A stretch of 64,000 nt of DNA from JAVJST01 sp040219295 (GCA_040219295.1 JAVJST010000005.1:310001-374000); one strand, 5' to 3'; shown: positions 19,848 through 29,242, counted from the stretch's first letter. A program made the numbers and translations. Notes: generated from the sequence alone by a model not told the origin.

Positions 19848-20624
19848 TTGAACGAACGGACATCCCAGGATCAGTCCCGCCCGTCGGGCGCGATGATGAG
19901 GAAAATGCTGCCGCTGGCGGTGATCGTTGGCGGTCTCGTCGCGTTCTTCGTTTTCGGCGGGCAGGAGTATCTGTCGTTCGAGGCGCTCGCCCGCCATCGC
20001 GGACAACTTCTGCAATGGTACGCCGACAACCGGATCATGGCTGTCGCGGTGTTCTGGGCCGCCTATGTCCTTGCCGTTGCGTTCTCGCTGCCCGGTGCCG
20101 CGATCCTGACCCTCATCGGCGGTTTTGTGTTCGGGACATGGCTGGCCACCGTTTACGTTGTCACGGCGGCTACTGTCGGCGCCGTCGGCATCTTCTTAGC
20201 CGCCCGCTACGCGCTGCGCGATTATTTCAGGGCCAAGGCCGGCGGCTGGGTCAGCCGCTTCGAGGCCGGATTCCGGGAGGACGCCCTCTCCTATCTTCTC
20301 GTCTTGAGGCTGGTGCCGATCTTCCCGTTCTGGCTGGTCAATCTGGTGCCGGCGCTGATGGGGGTGCCGCTGCGGACCTACGTGATTGGCACGTTATTCG
20401 GGATCATTCCCGGCAGTTGGGTCTACTGCAGCGTCGGCAACGGTCTCGGGGCGGTGTTCGACCGCGGAGAGACGCCTGATCTGGGCATCATCTTCGAGCC
20501 GCAGATCCTGACACCGATCGTCGGACTAGCCGCGCTGTCGATGATCCCGGTCGTCTACAAGCGCTACAAGAAGTCCAGAGGCGAACCGGTACCAGAGCCG
20601 TTGGATGAGGAACCCGGACAGTGA
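19848..20624 (+). CDS. TVP38/TMEM64 (VTT-domain) membrane protein
   Basis: A DedA-like VTT/SNARE-associated membrane protein. After a first helix (MLPLAVIVGGLVAFFVF), the VTT core contains FSLPGAAILTLIGGFVFG and the conserved RLVPIFPFWLVNLVPALMG, followed by GTLFGIIPGSWVYCSVG. Homologues are implicated in lipid or small-molecule movement across membranes. The start is uncertain: I use a TTG with GGGGGA just upstream, but a GTG at 19788 and ATGs near 19893 are possible. The GTG start of the flavoprotein gene overlaps its stop (GTGA). This pairing occurs, sometimes as a fusion, in other bacteria. Confidence 0.88.
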   Translation: MNERTSQDQSRPSGAMMRKMLPLAVIVGGLVAFFVFGGQEYLSFEALARHRGQLLQWYADNRIMAVAVFWAAYVLAVAFSLPGAAILTLIGGFVFGTWLATVYVVTAATVGAVGIFLAARYALRDYFRAKAGGWVSRFEAGFREDALSYLLVLRLVPIFPFWLVNLVPALMGVPLRTYVIGTLFGIIPGSWVYCSVGNGLGAVFDRGETPDLGIIFEPQILTPIVGLAALSMIPVVYKRYKKSRGEPVPEPLDEEPGQ

Positions 20625-22048
20625 GCGAGACATTGAAACCCGATATTTGCGTGATCGGTGCCGGATCGGGCGGCCTGTCGGTCGCCGCCGGCGCCTCCCA
20701 GATGGGTGCGCCGACGGTGCTCATCGAACGTGCCGAGATGGGCGGCGACTGCCTCAATACGGGTTGTGTTCCGTCGAAGGCGCTGCTGGCGGCCGGCGCG
20801 GCGGCACAGGCGTCCCGGCACCGCGCAAAGTTCGGCATCGCCGATACCGAGCCAGACGTCGACGGCACAGCAGTTCAGACGCACGTTCGCGGCGTCATCG
20901 AGGCCATTGCGCCGATGGACTCGGTCGAGCGGTTCCGTGGCCTCGGCGTCAACGTTATCAAGGGACACGGCCGTTTTGTCGACCGACGCACCGTCGAGGT
21001 CGACGGCACGCGGATTCAGGCGCGCCGTTTCGTGCTGGCGACCGGTTCGACGGCGGCGGTGCCGCCGATCCCGGGGATTGAGAGCACGCCCTTTTACACC
21101 AACGAGACGATCTTCTCGGCACAGCCGTTCCCCAAGCACCTGATCGTCATCGGCGGCGGCCCCATCGGTTGCGAACTTGCGCAGGCTCACCGGCGGCTCG
21201 GCGTCAGGGTGACGCTGCTGGAGATGTTCAGCGTCATGCCGAAGGACGATCCCGAACTGGTCGACGTGGTGCGCCAATGTCTGCTCGGCGAAGGGATCGA
21301 CATTCGCGAAGACATCAAGATCGCCCGCGTCGAGAAGGCCGGCAGCGGAGTCGCGGTGGTACTGGAAGGCGACGACGGCGAGGAAAGGATCGAGGGCAGC
21401 GACTTGCTGCTGGCGACCGGCCGACGTCCGGTGGTCGACGAGATCGGCCTCGACGAGGCGGGGATTCGGCATTCACCCAAGGGGATCGAGGTCGATGCCG
21501 GTCTGCGAACATCCAACCGGAAGGTCTACGCCATGGGCGACTGCGTTGGCGGCCTGCAATTCACGCACGTCGCCGGTTACCACGCCAGCGTGGTGATCAA
21601 GAGCGCCCTTTTCCGGTTGCCGGCCAAGGCCGACCACTCAAGCGTGCCGTGGGTCACCTACACCAGCCCGGAACTGGCCAATGTCGGCCTGACCGAGGCG
21701 CAGGCCAGGGAACGTCACGGTGATGCCATTCGGATCCTGCGCTGGCCGTTTCACGAAAATGACCGCGCCCAGGCGGAACGCCGCACCGGCGGCATGATCA
21801 AGGTCATCACCACCAAGAAAGGCCATGTTCTCGGCGCCGCCGTCGTCGGCCCGGCGGCCGGAGAGATCATCCAGACCTGGGTGCTGGCGATGTCGGCCAA
21901 GGTCAAGATCGGCGCCATTGCCGGCATGATCTCGCCCTATCCGACTTTCGGCGAGGTCACGAAACGTGCTGCCGGTTCGTTCTACACGCCGACGCTGTTT
22001 AGCGACCGGACCAAGGCCGTCGTCAGATTCCTGAGGCTGTTCGGTTAG
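20621..22048 (+). CDS. MerA-like FAD-dependent pyridine nucleotide-disulfide oxidoreductase
   Basis: A 475-residue flavoprotein of the class I disulfide reductase family. It has an FAD-binding GAGSGG (13-18), the redox-active pair in GGDCLNTGC (C44, C49), an NAD(P)H-binding IGGGPIGCELA, the second FAD motif VYAMGDCVGG, and a dimerisation domain. In place of the HPTxxE dyad of lipoamide dehydrogenase, the C-terminal region reads SPYPTFGE, with Tyr where the catalytic His would be. That is the pattern of mercuric reductase relatives. Neither the N-terminal HMA domain nor the C-terminal vicinal cysteines of true MerA is present, so mercury reduction is unlikely. Overlap with the TVP38 gene suggests a joint membrane-redox function. 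Confidence 0.9.
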   Translation: MSETLKPDICVIGAGSGGLSVAAGASQMGAPTVLIERAEMGGDCLNTGCVPSKALLAAGAAAQASRHRAKFGIADTEPDVDGTAVQTHVRGVIEAIAPMDSVERFRGLGVNVIKGHGRFVDRRTVEVDGTRIQARRFVLATGSTAAVPPIPGIESTPFYTNETIFSAQPFPKHLIVIGGGPIGCELAQAHRRLGVRVTLLEMFSVMPKDDPELVDVVRQCLLGEGIDIREDIKIARVEKAGSGVAVVLEGDDGEERIEGSDLLLATGRRPVVDEIGLDEAGIRHSPKGIEVDAGLRTSNRKVYAMGDCVGGLQFTHVAGYHASVVIKSALFRLPAKADHSSVPWVTYTSPELANVGLTEAQARERHGDAIRILRWPFHENDRAQAERRTGGMIKVITTKKGHVLGAAVVGPAAGEIIQTWVLAMSAKVKIGAIAGMISPYPTFGEVTKRAAGSFYTPTLFSDRTKAVVRFLRLFG

Positions 22049-22158
22049 GCGAGCCTGGCCGGTTCCACGGCATTGTCTTCAAATGGGCGTGGTGCGAGAC
22101 TCCTGCATGCGCGCCGGTCGCAGATCGGCGCCGGTCGTAATCGGGGGAACTTGTAAGC

Positions 22159-23631
22159 GTGACGGAACAGCAATCATCCGAGGATCGGTCATCGCGGATG
22201 ATCGGCGAGGCGGGACTTTTCACAGGTCTGTCGGCTCGCCTTCTCGTCTTGACGATCGCCTTCGTCATGCTGGCCGAGTTTCTGATCTGGACGCCGTCGG
22301 TAGCGCAGTATCGCAAGGCTTACCTCGAGGAGCGTATCGCCCGCGCCCATCTGGCGATGATCGCGGTCGGCAGCCTGGCGACCGAAGACGTCGCGCCCGA
22401 GCTCGAGTCCGAACTGCTGGAGCAGACCGAGACATACGGCATCGTGCTGAACCTGCCGGATCAGCGGATGCTGATGGTCGATACCGATATGCCGCCGTCG
22501 ATCGACAAGGAGGTCCACATGGGCGGCATGTCGATGGTCGACTGGGTGATGGCCGCTTTCTCGACCCTGTCGCAGACCGAGAACCGCGTTCTCCGCGTCA
22601 TCGGAACGGTGCCCAACAACCCCGCGATCGGAATAGAGATCATTCTGGATGAGGCGCCGTTGCGGACCGAGATGCTCGAGTATTCGCAGCGTATCCTGGC
22701 GCTTTCGGTCGTGATCTCGCTCATCACCGCGACCCTGGTTTTTCTAACCCTGCAGTGGCTGATGGTGCGACCCGTGTTGCGCATGGCACGCGTGCTCGCC
22801 CGTTTTCGCGAGGACCCGGAGAACGCCACGGATGATCCCGGCCAGTCGACGCGGACCGACGAGATTGGCGTCGCGCTCCGCGAACTCGGTCACATGCAGA
22901 TGCAGATCCGCGCCGCTCTGCGTCAGAAGTCCCGTTTGGCGACGCTGGGTGAGGCGGTTGCCAAGATCAACCACGATCTCCGCAATACGCTGGCGACCGC
23001 GGTCTTGGCGTTCGACCGGCTCGCGGAGATCGACGACCCGGAGGTCAAACGTCTGTCGCCACGGCTCTACAAGGCGATCTCGCGGGCCGTGCAGTTGTGC
23101 AGCCAGACGCTCGAGTACGTCGGCGCGAGCGACATGACGCCGCGCCGCGAACGATTCCACCTGAGTGAACTGATCGGCGAAATCGCCGCTGAAATCCGCG
23201 ACGATCAGCCCGTTCTGGACAGTACGGACGATGGCGAATCGTTTCGTGTCAGTAATCGAGTACCGTTCGAAGTCGGTGTTTCTGCCGATCGGAATCAACT
23301 CTACCGCGCCTTGCTGAATCTCGCTGTCAATGCCCGCCAAGCTGGCGCCAGCAATCTGTCGGTCGACGGAGTGGTCGATAACGACGGTTGGGCAGTGGTC
23401 ACCGTACGTGATGACGGTCCCGGTCTTTCCAGCGACATCCGAGACCGGGTGTTCGAGCCTTTCGCAACGGCAAAGGACGGCGGAACCGGCTTGGGGTTGG
23501 TCATCGTGCGCGACATCATCGCCGCGCACCGTGGTGAAATTCGTGTCGCCGACAACGGGCCTGACGGTGTCACGTTTGAAATCCGGCTGCCCGACGCAAC
23601 CTACGACAATCTTGCGGAGACCGCTTCATGA
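22159..23631 (+). CDS. Membrane sensor histidine kinase with HAMP-like linker
   Basis: A 490-residue sensor kinase. Membrane helices lie at about 24-46 and 178-200 and flank a periplasmic region of some 130 residues with no recognised fold. A HAMP-like stretch (MVRPVLRMARVLARF) leads to a dimerisation domain whose phospho-acceptor is H272 in KINHDLRNTLA. The ATPase domain has LNLAVNARQAG (N box), RDDGPGLS (G1), FEPFATAKDGGTGLGL (F and G2 boxes). The HDLRN type H box differs from the usual HELRTPL. It starts with GTG, and its stop overlaps the tam start (ATGA). No response regulator gene is adjacent. Confidence 0.9.
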   Translation: MTEQQSSEDRSSRMIGEAGLFTGLSARLLVLTIAFVMLAEFLIWTPSVAQYRKAYLEERIARAHLAMIAVGSLATEDVAPELESELLEQTETYGIVLNLPDQRMLMVDTDMPPSIDKEVHMGGMSMVDWVMAAFSTLSQTENRVLRVIGTVPNNPAIGIEIILDEAPLRTEMLEYSQRILALSVVISLITATLVFLTLQWLMVRPVLRMARVLARFREDPENATDDPGQSTRTDEIGVALRELGHMQMQIRAALRQKSRLATLGEAVAKINHDLRNTLATAVLAFDRLAEIDDPEVKRLSPRLYKAISRAVQLCSQTLEYVGASDMTPRRERFHLSELIGEIAAEIRDDQPVLDSTDDGESFRVSNRVPFEVGVSADRNQLYRALLNLAVNARQAGASNLSVDGVVDNDGWAVVTVRDDGPGLSSDIRDRVFEPFATAKDGGTGLGLVIVRDIIAAHRGEIRVADNGPDGVTFEIRLPDATYDNLAETAS

Positions 23632-24401
23632 CCGCCAAACCTCGCTGGGACCCCGCACAGTATGAGCGGTTCTCGGGCCATCGCCTGCGACCCGCGCTCG
23701 ACCTGCTGAATGCCGTCAACCTTGCCGAACCGAAGGCAATCGCCGATCTCGGATGCGGCAATGGTACCGTGACTGCGCTGCTCAGGGAACGTTGGCCGGG
23801 CGCGGCTGTGACCGGTATCGATAGTTCGGCCGAGATGTTGGAACGGGCGCGCGCCGTGGATGACGTCGTGACATGGCAAGAGGGCGATGTCGGCGCGTGG
23901 TGTCCGGCCGGCGAGGATCTGGTCTTTTCCAACGCGGCCCTGCATTGGCTCGACGATCACGAATCGCTGTTTACCGGTCTGGTCGACCGCCTGAAGCCCG
24001 GATCCGTTCTCGCCGTCCAGATGCCCGACAATTTCGACCAGGCCTCGCATCAGGCCCTGCGCGATGCGTCCGACGACGAAGCATGGTGCGACCGCCTTGC
24101 GCCGGCGGCTGGCCGCCGGCCGGTCGCTTCACCGGAAAAGTATTTCCAGTGGCTGCGGCCGCGGGTCAAATCGCTCGATATCTGGCAGACGACGTATCTT
24201 CAGGCGCTGCACGGGCCCGACGCGGTGTTCGAGTGGATCAAGGGCGCGGCGATGCGCCCTCTGCTCGGTCTTCTGTCCGAGGACGAGCGCGGCCGTTTCG
24301 AGGACATGTGCCGCGAGGCCCTGAACGCGGCCTATCCGCCGGGTGACGACGGCCGTACCCTGTTTCCGTTCCGCCGCCTGTTCATCGTCGCGGTAAAGTA
24401 G
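23628..24401 (+). CDS. tam: Trans-aconitate 2-methyltransferase
   Basis: A SAM-dependent methyltransferase that methylates trans-aconitate, a by-product inhibiting the citric acid cycle. The N-terminus WDPAQYERFSGHRLRPALDLL is a Tam signature. The SAM-binding loop is DLGCGNGTVT, and FSNAALHWLDDH matches the family's post-I region. The 257-residue length is normal. It is translationally coupled to the upstream histidine kinase by an ATGA overlap, an unusual pairing. It ends one base before the convergent gamma-glutamyltransferase stop. Confidence 0.92.
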   Translation: MTAKPRWDPAQYERFSGHRLRPALDLLNAVNLAEPKAIADLGCGNGTVTALLRERWPGAAVTGIDSSAEMLERARAVDDVVTWQEGDVGAWCPAGEDLVFSNAALHWLDDHESLFTGLVDRLKPGSVLAVQMPDNFDQASHQALRDASDDEAWCDRLAPAAGRRPVASPEKYFQWLRPRVKSLDIWQTTYLQALHGPDAVFEWIKGAAMRPLLGLLSEDERGRFEDMCREALNAAYPPGDDGRTLFPFRRLFIVAVK

Positions 24402-24402
24402 C

Positions 24403-26103
24403 TCAGTCGCCGAGTGCGACGCCCTCGCGACGGGGGTCGGCGCCGCCCAGGAGAACGCCGTCCTCGCGGGAGATGCCCTGAAGGCCGCTGGTCATGCGGG
24501 TGATGTTCACGGTATGACCGAGCGCCTCGAGACCGGGCGCAAGCGCCTCTGCCGCGGTATCCTTCTCAAGTCGCGTCCGTGCATTCCGATTGACGATGTG
24601 CGGCACTTCGATGGCGTCCTGGATGTTCATGCCCCAGTCGATGTAGGCAACCAGGGTCTTGGTGACGTAGCCGATGATCGAGGATCCGCCGGGCGATCCC
24701 ACTGCTAGCCGGAAACTGCCGTCACCGTTCAGCATGATGGTCGGCGCCATGGAGCTCCTCGGCCGCTTACCCGCCTCGACCCGGTTGGCGATGGGAACAC
24801 CTTTCTTGTCCGCCACGAACGAGAAGTCGGTGAGCTGATTGTTGAGCAGGAAGCCCCGGACCATGAGCCGGGAGCCGAACTGGGTTTCGATGCTCGACGT
24901 CAGCGACACCACGTCGCCCGCACCGTCGACAATGACAAGATGGGTCGTCGACACGCCTTGCTCGTCGCCCGACGGTGCGAACCTCAACATCGTCTCGTTC
25001 TCGGGCTTGCCAGCCTTGGCCCGGCCCATGGATTTGGCGGGATCGATCAGGGCGGCGCGCTCGGCCAGATACGCCGCATCGAGCAGTCCTGCCGGCTGTG
25101 GGACGACGTTGGGGTCGGCAATGTACTGGTTGCGGTCGGCGAAAGCGAGACGGCTTGCTTCGGCAAGCAGGTGCGCGGTGGCGAGGTCGTCCGCGCCGCC
25201 GCTCATGTCGAAACGCTCCAGAATGCCGAGTATTTGAAGGGTGGTGATGCCGCCGGAGGACGGCGGCGGCATGCCGCAGACGGTGAATCCCCGGTAGGGT
25301 CCGCAGACAGCGTCACGCTTGATGGCGCGATATCGGGCGATGTCCGACGGCGTCATGGACGCCGGATTCAGCGGTGCGTTGGAAACCGTGTCGGCGATAT
25401 CACGCGCGATCGGGCCTGTGTAGAAGGAGTCCGCACCGCCGTCGGCAATGATCGCCAGGGTGTTTGCCAGCGGTGTGTTGTGGAGCACCGTTCCGACAGG
25501 GTGGGGTTCGCCGTCGGGGCCGAAGAAGTAGCCCTCTGTGTCCGGAAACACGCGAAGCTGCTTATCGGCCTTGATCAGGCCGTTCAGCCGGGCAGAGACC
25601 GGAAAGCCTTCCTCGGCAAGCCGGATGGCGTCGGCGAATAGTTCGCTCCAGGTCAGTATGCCGTGATCGTCGTGCGCCAGTTCCAGCATTCGCAGCAGTC
25701 CCGGCACGCCGACGGAGCGGCCGCCGACAACGGCGTCCATCCACTTCATCGGCTCACCGTCGGCGCCGAGGAACATGTCCGGTCGTGCCGACGCCGGCGC
25801 AGTCTCGCGCCCGTCGTAGGTAACGATCCGGCCGGTTTCGGAATCGAAGTGCAGCATGAACGCGCCACCGCCGAGCCCCGACGACTGTGGCTCGACGAGC
25901 GTCAGAACCATCTGCGCGGCAATCGCCGCATCGACGGCGCTGCCGCCGCGCCGCAGGATTTCGAGTGCCGTCTCCGTGGCCAGCGGATTGGCTGTCGCGG
26001 CCATGTACTTCTGGGCGCGCGCCGGTTCGGCCGAATGCGCAACAGGTGACACCAGCAGGAGCGCGAAGATGACGGCGGCGAGACGGCATGTGACGCGGTT
26101 CAT
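24403..26103 (-). CDS. ggt: Gamma-glutamyltransferase, periplasmic
   Basis: Cleaves gamma-glutamyl bonds of glutathione and related compounds. Residues 1-24 form a Sec signal peptide (LAAVIFALLLVSPVAHSA). The mature enzyme begins with MAATANPLATETALEILRRGG. The self-processing site is the DEQGVSTTHLVIVD segment: the Thr before THL is the expected N-terminal nucleophile of the small subunit. The GGG-type loop (LGGGAFMLHF), the PPSSGGIT motif and the final HTVNI...LGGADPRREG are all typical. At 566 residues it is full length. It is unlike the second GGT-family gene near 40 kb, which lacks a signal peptide. Confidence 0.95.
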   Translation of the reverse strand: MNRVTCRLAAVIFALLLVSPVAHSAEPARAQKYMAATANPLATETALEILRRGGSAVDAAIAAQMVLTLVEPQSSGLGGGAFMLHFDSETGRIVTYDGRETAPASARPDMFLGADGEPMKWMDAVVGGRSVGVPGLLRMLELAHDDHGILTWSELFADAIRLAEEGFPVSARLNGLIKADKQLRVFPDTEGYFFGPDGEPHPVGTVLHNTPLANTLAIIADGGADSFYTGPIARDIADTVSNAPLNPASMTPSDIARYRAIKRDAVCGPYRGFTVCGMPPPSSGGITTLQILGILERFDMSGGADDLATAHLLAEASRLAFADRNQYIADPNVVPQPAGLLDAAYLAERAALIDPAKSMGRAKAGKPENETMLRFAPSGDEQGVSTTHLVIVDGAGDVVSLTSSIETQFGSRLMVRGFLLNNQLTDFSFVADKKGVPIANRVEAGKRPRSSMAPTIMLNGDGSFRLAVGSPGGSSIIGYVTKTLVAYIDWGMNIQDAIEVPHIVNRNARTRLEKDTAAEALAPGLEALGHTVNITRMTSGLQGISREDGVLLGGADPRREGVALGD

Positions 26104-26214
26104 GGGCTGATGCTATGCTCAACCGATGAACCTGGCAATTGACGACCGCGATGGTGCACTGCACAATCCGCGGCCCGTGCAATCGCTGAACACGTCAACG
26201 ACGGAACGAGAACC

Positions 26215-27054
26215 ATGAGCGTTGTGGCTGAGAACACCAAACGGATCACTGTGCCGGACATCCGTAGCCGCAAGGGTGGTGAACCGATTGTCATGCTCAC
26301 CGCCTACACGGTGCTGACGGCGCGCTGGCTCGACCCGTACACCGACATGCTGCTGGTCGGCGATTCCCTGGGCATGGTCATCTACGGCATGGAGAACACG
26401 CTTGGCGTGACTCTCGACATGATGATCCGTCATACGCAGGCCGTCATGCGCGGTTCCAAACGCAGTTGTGTGATCGTCGATATGCCGTTCGGCACGTTCG
26501 AGGAGAGCCCGGCAATGGCGTTCCGCAACGCCGCCCGCATGCTGACCGAAAGCGGGGCCAGCGGCGTCAAGATCGAGGGCGGCGTCGAGATGGCGGAAAC
26601 CATCCGCTTCCTCACCCACCGGGGTATTCCGGTCATGGGCCATGTCGGTCTGCGGCCGCAGTCGGTGCACGCCACCGGCGGTTTTAAGGCTCTCGGCCGC
26701 GACGAGGCCGCGCAGAAGCAGATTATCGCCGATGCCAGGGCGGTGGCCGATGCCGGTGCGTTCTCCATGGTGGTCGAAGGCACCGTCGAAAGTCTTGCCA
26801 AGGAATTGACCGAAACCGTCGACGTGCCGACCATCGGGATCGGCGCGTCCGCCGCGTGCGATGGTCAGGTGCTGGTGACCGAGGACATGACAGGCCTGTT
26901 CGTCGATTTCACGCCGAAGTTCGTGAAACGCTATGCCTTGCTCGGCGAACAGATCGAGGCCGCCGCGAAGGAATACGCGGCGGACGTTCGCGCCGGGCGG
27001 TTTCCGGGACCCGAGCACGTCTACGCGCTGAAGAAACCCTCTCCGGGAACATGA
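26215..27054 (+). CDS. panB: 3-methyl-2-oxobutanoate hydroxymethyltransferase PanB
   Basis: First committed step of pantothenate synthesis: adds a hydroxymethyl group from methylene-tetrahydrofolate to ketoisovalerate. The 279-residue protein begins its TIM barrel with MLTAYTVLTARWLDPYTDMLLVGDSLGMV, the PanB signature with the metal-binding aspartates. VKIEGG and GHVGLRPQS follow, then IGIGASAACDGQVLV near the C-terminus. The usual TAYD is TAYT here, a modest substitution. The stop overlaps the panC start (ATGA). Confidence 0.96.
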   Translation: MSVVAENTKRITVPDIRSRKGGEPIVMLTAYTVLTARWLDPYTDMLLVGDSLGMVIYGMENTLGVTLDMMIRHTQAVMRGSKRSCVIVDMPFGTFEESPAMAFRNAARMLTESGASGVKIEGGVEMAETIRFLTHRGIPVMGHVGLRPQSVHATGGFKALGRDEAAQKQIIADARAVADAGAFSMVVEGTVESLAKELTETVDVPTIGIGASAACDGQVLVTEDMTGLFVDFTPKFVKRYALLGEQIEAAAKEYAADVRAGRFPGPEHVYALKKPSPGT

Positions 27055-27908
27055 GCGCACTCGACGTCGTTCGCACCGTCGCCGAATTGCGCGAGCGGGT
27101 CGCGGCGTGGCATCGCGCGGACGAGACGGTCGGGCTGGTGCCCACCATGGGGGCGCTGCACGACGGTCACATGGCGCTCGTCGCGGCGTCGAGATCGGAC
27201 TGCAGCCGCACCGTCGCGACGCTCTTCGTCAATCCCAAGCAGTTTGGGCCGAACGAGGATTTCGAGGTCTATCCACGCAACGAGGACGAGGACAGCGCCA
27301 AGCTGGCGGCCGCAGGCGCCGACCTCCTGTTTGCGCCGGGCGTCGCGGAAATGTACCCGGCCGGGCATTCGACGACGGTCAGCGTCGGGCCGCTCGGCGA
27401 GGTTCTGGAAGGGACTTTCCGACCGGGGTTCTTCACCGGCGTTGCGACCGTCGTCACCAAGCTTCTGGTTCAGGCGCTTGCCGACCGGGGATACTTCGGG
27501 GAGAAGGACTTCCAGCAACTGCAGGTGATTCGGCGGCTGGCACGCGATCTCGACCTGCCGACGGAGATCGTCGGCGTGCCCACCGTGCGCGAGAGCGACG
27601 GTCTCGCGATGTCGTCGCGCAACGCGTATCTTGGCGAAGCCGAACGCGCGGCGGCACCGGCCCTACATGGTGCTCTTGCGTCGATCGCCGCCGCCGTGCG
27701 GTCCGGCGGTTCCGCAGTCGAGGCGATTGCCGAGGGTGAAGTCACGCTGACCACGGCCGGGTTCGACCGGGTGGACTATCTCGCGGTCGTCGACGCGGGT
27801 GACATGCGGACTGTCTCGACCCTTGCGGAGCTGGAGGGCCGGCCCGGCCGGGTTCTCGGTGCCGCGCACCTCGGATCCACACGCCTGATTGACAACCTGC
27901 CGATCTGA
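27051..27908 (+). CDS. panC: Pantothenate synthetase PanC
   Basis: Condenses pantoate with beta-alanine using ATP. I start at the ATG overlapping the panB stop; the frame is open further upstream but only in shadow of panB. The 285 residues include the HIGH-type motif PTMGALHDGH, TLFVNPKQFGPNEDF, GYFGEKDFQQL, and the KMSKS-like MSSRNAYL. The panB-panC pair forms a simple biosynthetic operon, with no panD or panE in the window. Confidence 0.97.
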   Translation: MSALDVVRTVAELRERVAAWHRADETVGLVPTMGALHDGHMALVAASRSDCSRTVATLFVNPKQFGPNEDFEVYPRNEDEDSAKLAAAGADLLFAPGVAEMYPAGHSTTVSVGPLGEVLEGTFRPGFFTGVATVVTKLLVQALADRGYFGEKDFQQLQVIRRLARDLDLPTEIVGVPTVRESDGLAMSSRNAYLGEAERAAAPALHGALASIAAAVRSGGSAVEAIAEGEVTLTTAGFDRVDYLAVVDAGDMRTVSTLAELEGRPGRVLGAAHLGSTRLIDNLPI

Positions 27909-27986
27909 TCTACGGGACCACTCGTTGGATAAATCGAGCGAGTGCCGCTAGACTTCGAGCTCTGCCCGTCGGATGAAAGACGCGCA

Positions 27987-28349
27987 ATGGTGACCATACT
28001 GGTGATCGATGACGAGGAGATGTTCCGCCGGCTGCTCTCGAAACTGATCGAGAACGCGGGACACGCCGCCGTTCAGGCAGCGGACGGTGCGACGGGCCTG
28101 TCGCTCGCCAGGGACACCGTTCCCGACCTGATCGTCACCGACATGAGCATGCCCGGCATGACCGGCTTCGAACTGATTCGCGCCTTGCGGCGGGACCCGG
28201 CAACCAAGGACATTCCAGTCGTCGTCGCCAGTGCCCACGAAACCGCCGAGGACCGGGACGAAGCGTTCGAGGCGGGGTGTGACGACTACATCGAAAAGGC
28301 CGTCTCCCCGGAGAAACTGATTGCCCAGGTCCTGGGCGCGCTACCCTAG
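27987..28349 (+). CDS. Single-domain response regulator (CheY-like receiver)
   Basis: A 120-residue stand-alone receiver with no output domain. Acid pocket residues are D8/D9, the phospho-acceptor is D52 in LIVTDMSMPGMTGF, the conserved Ser is S82, and the Lys is K104 in YIEKAVSP. I start at the ATG giving MVTILVIDDEE, because the receiver fold begins exactly there; an open extension upstream is not conserved. It lies 78 bases after panC, and its stop overlaps that of the convergent LysR gene by four bases. Single-domain receivers act in phosphorelays or chemotaxis; the partner is not evident, though the two kinases in this window are candidates. Confidence 0.88.
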   Translation: MVTILVIDDEEMFRRLLSKLIENAGHAAVQAADGATGLSLARDTVPDLIVTDMSMPGMTGFELIRALRRDPATKDIPVVVASAHETAEDRDEAFEAGCDDYIEKAVSPEKLIAQVLGALP

Positions 28350-29236
28350 CGTTCGATTATTTCCTCGCTGCTGGCTTCTATGACAATCCAGTCTCGAAAC
28401 TCTTTGAGAGCCCAATTTGCCAGCGAACCCCGCCGGTAGATCAGATGATATCCGTAGTTGGGCAGGCGAACGTCATTCACGACGGTAAGCCGCCCCGTCG
28501 CGATTTCCGGATCGGCCAGCCAGTCGTAGAATGCCACCCCTTGCCCGTCGAGGACGGCTTGAAGCCGGACATTGGGATCGGGGATGACCAGTCGCTCGCG
28601 TGCCTGACGCGGCCCCAGGCCAGATGCGACCAGCCAATCAGCCCAGGCAGAGCTGTGCTGATCGTCGTCAAGCAACGTGACTGCACTGAGCCTGTCATCG
28701 AGGTTTTCCGCCTGCAGTTGCGCTGCGACGCCCGGTGCAGCCACGAGGATCGCTGGGCAGGTTAGCAGCCGTTCACTTACAACATCATCCCATTCACCTG
28801 TACCCCAACGAATTGCCATGTCGACACTGTCTCGACCGGGTTCGATCTGCCCCACGGATGGCTGCAAGCGAATTACGATGTCCGGATTGGCAGCAGTGAA
28901 TGTCATGAGTCGCGGCGATAGCCACCGGGCCGCGAAGTAGGTTGCCATGGCGATCGTAATTTGAGCCTCGCCGTCGATACGCAGATCGTCAATCTGGCGT
29001 TCGAGGCTCTCGAACATGACACGGGATGCATGCCAAAGCCGTTCGCCCTTCGCATTCAAGCGTGCGCCGCGTTTACTGCGCGTGAAGACCTCGAAGCCGA
29101 GTTCCTGCTCAAGTTGCCTTATCTGATAGCTGATCGCGCCTTTCGTAAGGTGCAGCACCTCGGCGGCGTCCGCAAAGCTGTTCTGGGTGGCGACGACATT
29201 GAAGACCCGGAGTTGGTCGAAGGATCGAAATCGCAT
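28346..29236 (-). CDS. LysR-family regulator (GcvA-like), divergent from mttB-like gene
   Basis: A 296-residue LysR-type regulator. The N-terminal helix-turn-helix is DQLRVFNVVATQNSFADAAEVLHLTKGAISYQIRQLE, in which GAISYQIRQLE is characteristic of the GcvA subgroup. The effector domain follows, with DMAIRWGTGEW and the hydrophobic closing strands. It is transcribed away from the MttB-like methyltransferase gene, and the 101-base region between them is AT-rich and contains a perfect inverted repeat. By the usual LysR arrangement it probably controls that methyltransferase and the GcvT-like gene; the inducer is unknown. Confidence 0.92.
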   Translation of the reverse strand: MRFRSFDQLRVFNVVATQNSFADAAEVLHLTKGAISYQIRQLEQELGFEVFTRSKRGARLNAKGERLWHASRVMFESLERQIDDLRIDGEAQITIAMATYFAARWLSPRLMTFTAANPDIVIRLQPSVGQIEPGRDSVDMAIRWGTGEWDDVVSERLLTCPAILVAAPGVAAQLQAENLDDRLSAVTLLDDDQHSSAWADWLVASGLGPRQARERLVIPDPNVRLQAVLDGQGVAFYDWLADPEIATGRLTVVNDVRLPNYGYHLIYRRGSLANWALKEFRDWIVIEASSEEIIER

Positions 29237-29242
29237 TCATAA

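Noticed and set aside
20621..22048. True mercuric reductase
   Set aside because: The C-terminal vicinal cysteines and HMA domain are missing and there are no mer genes.
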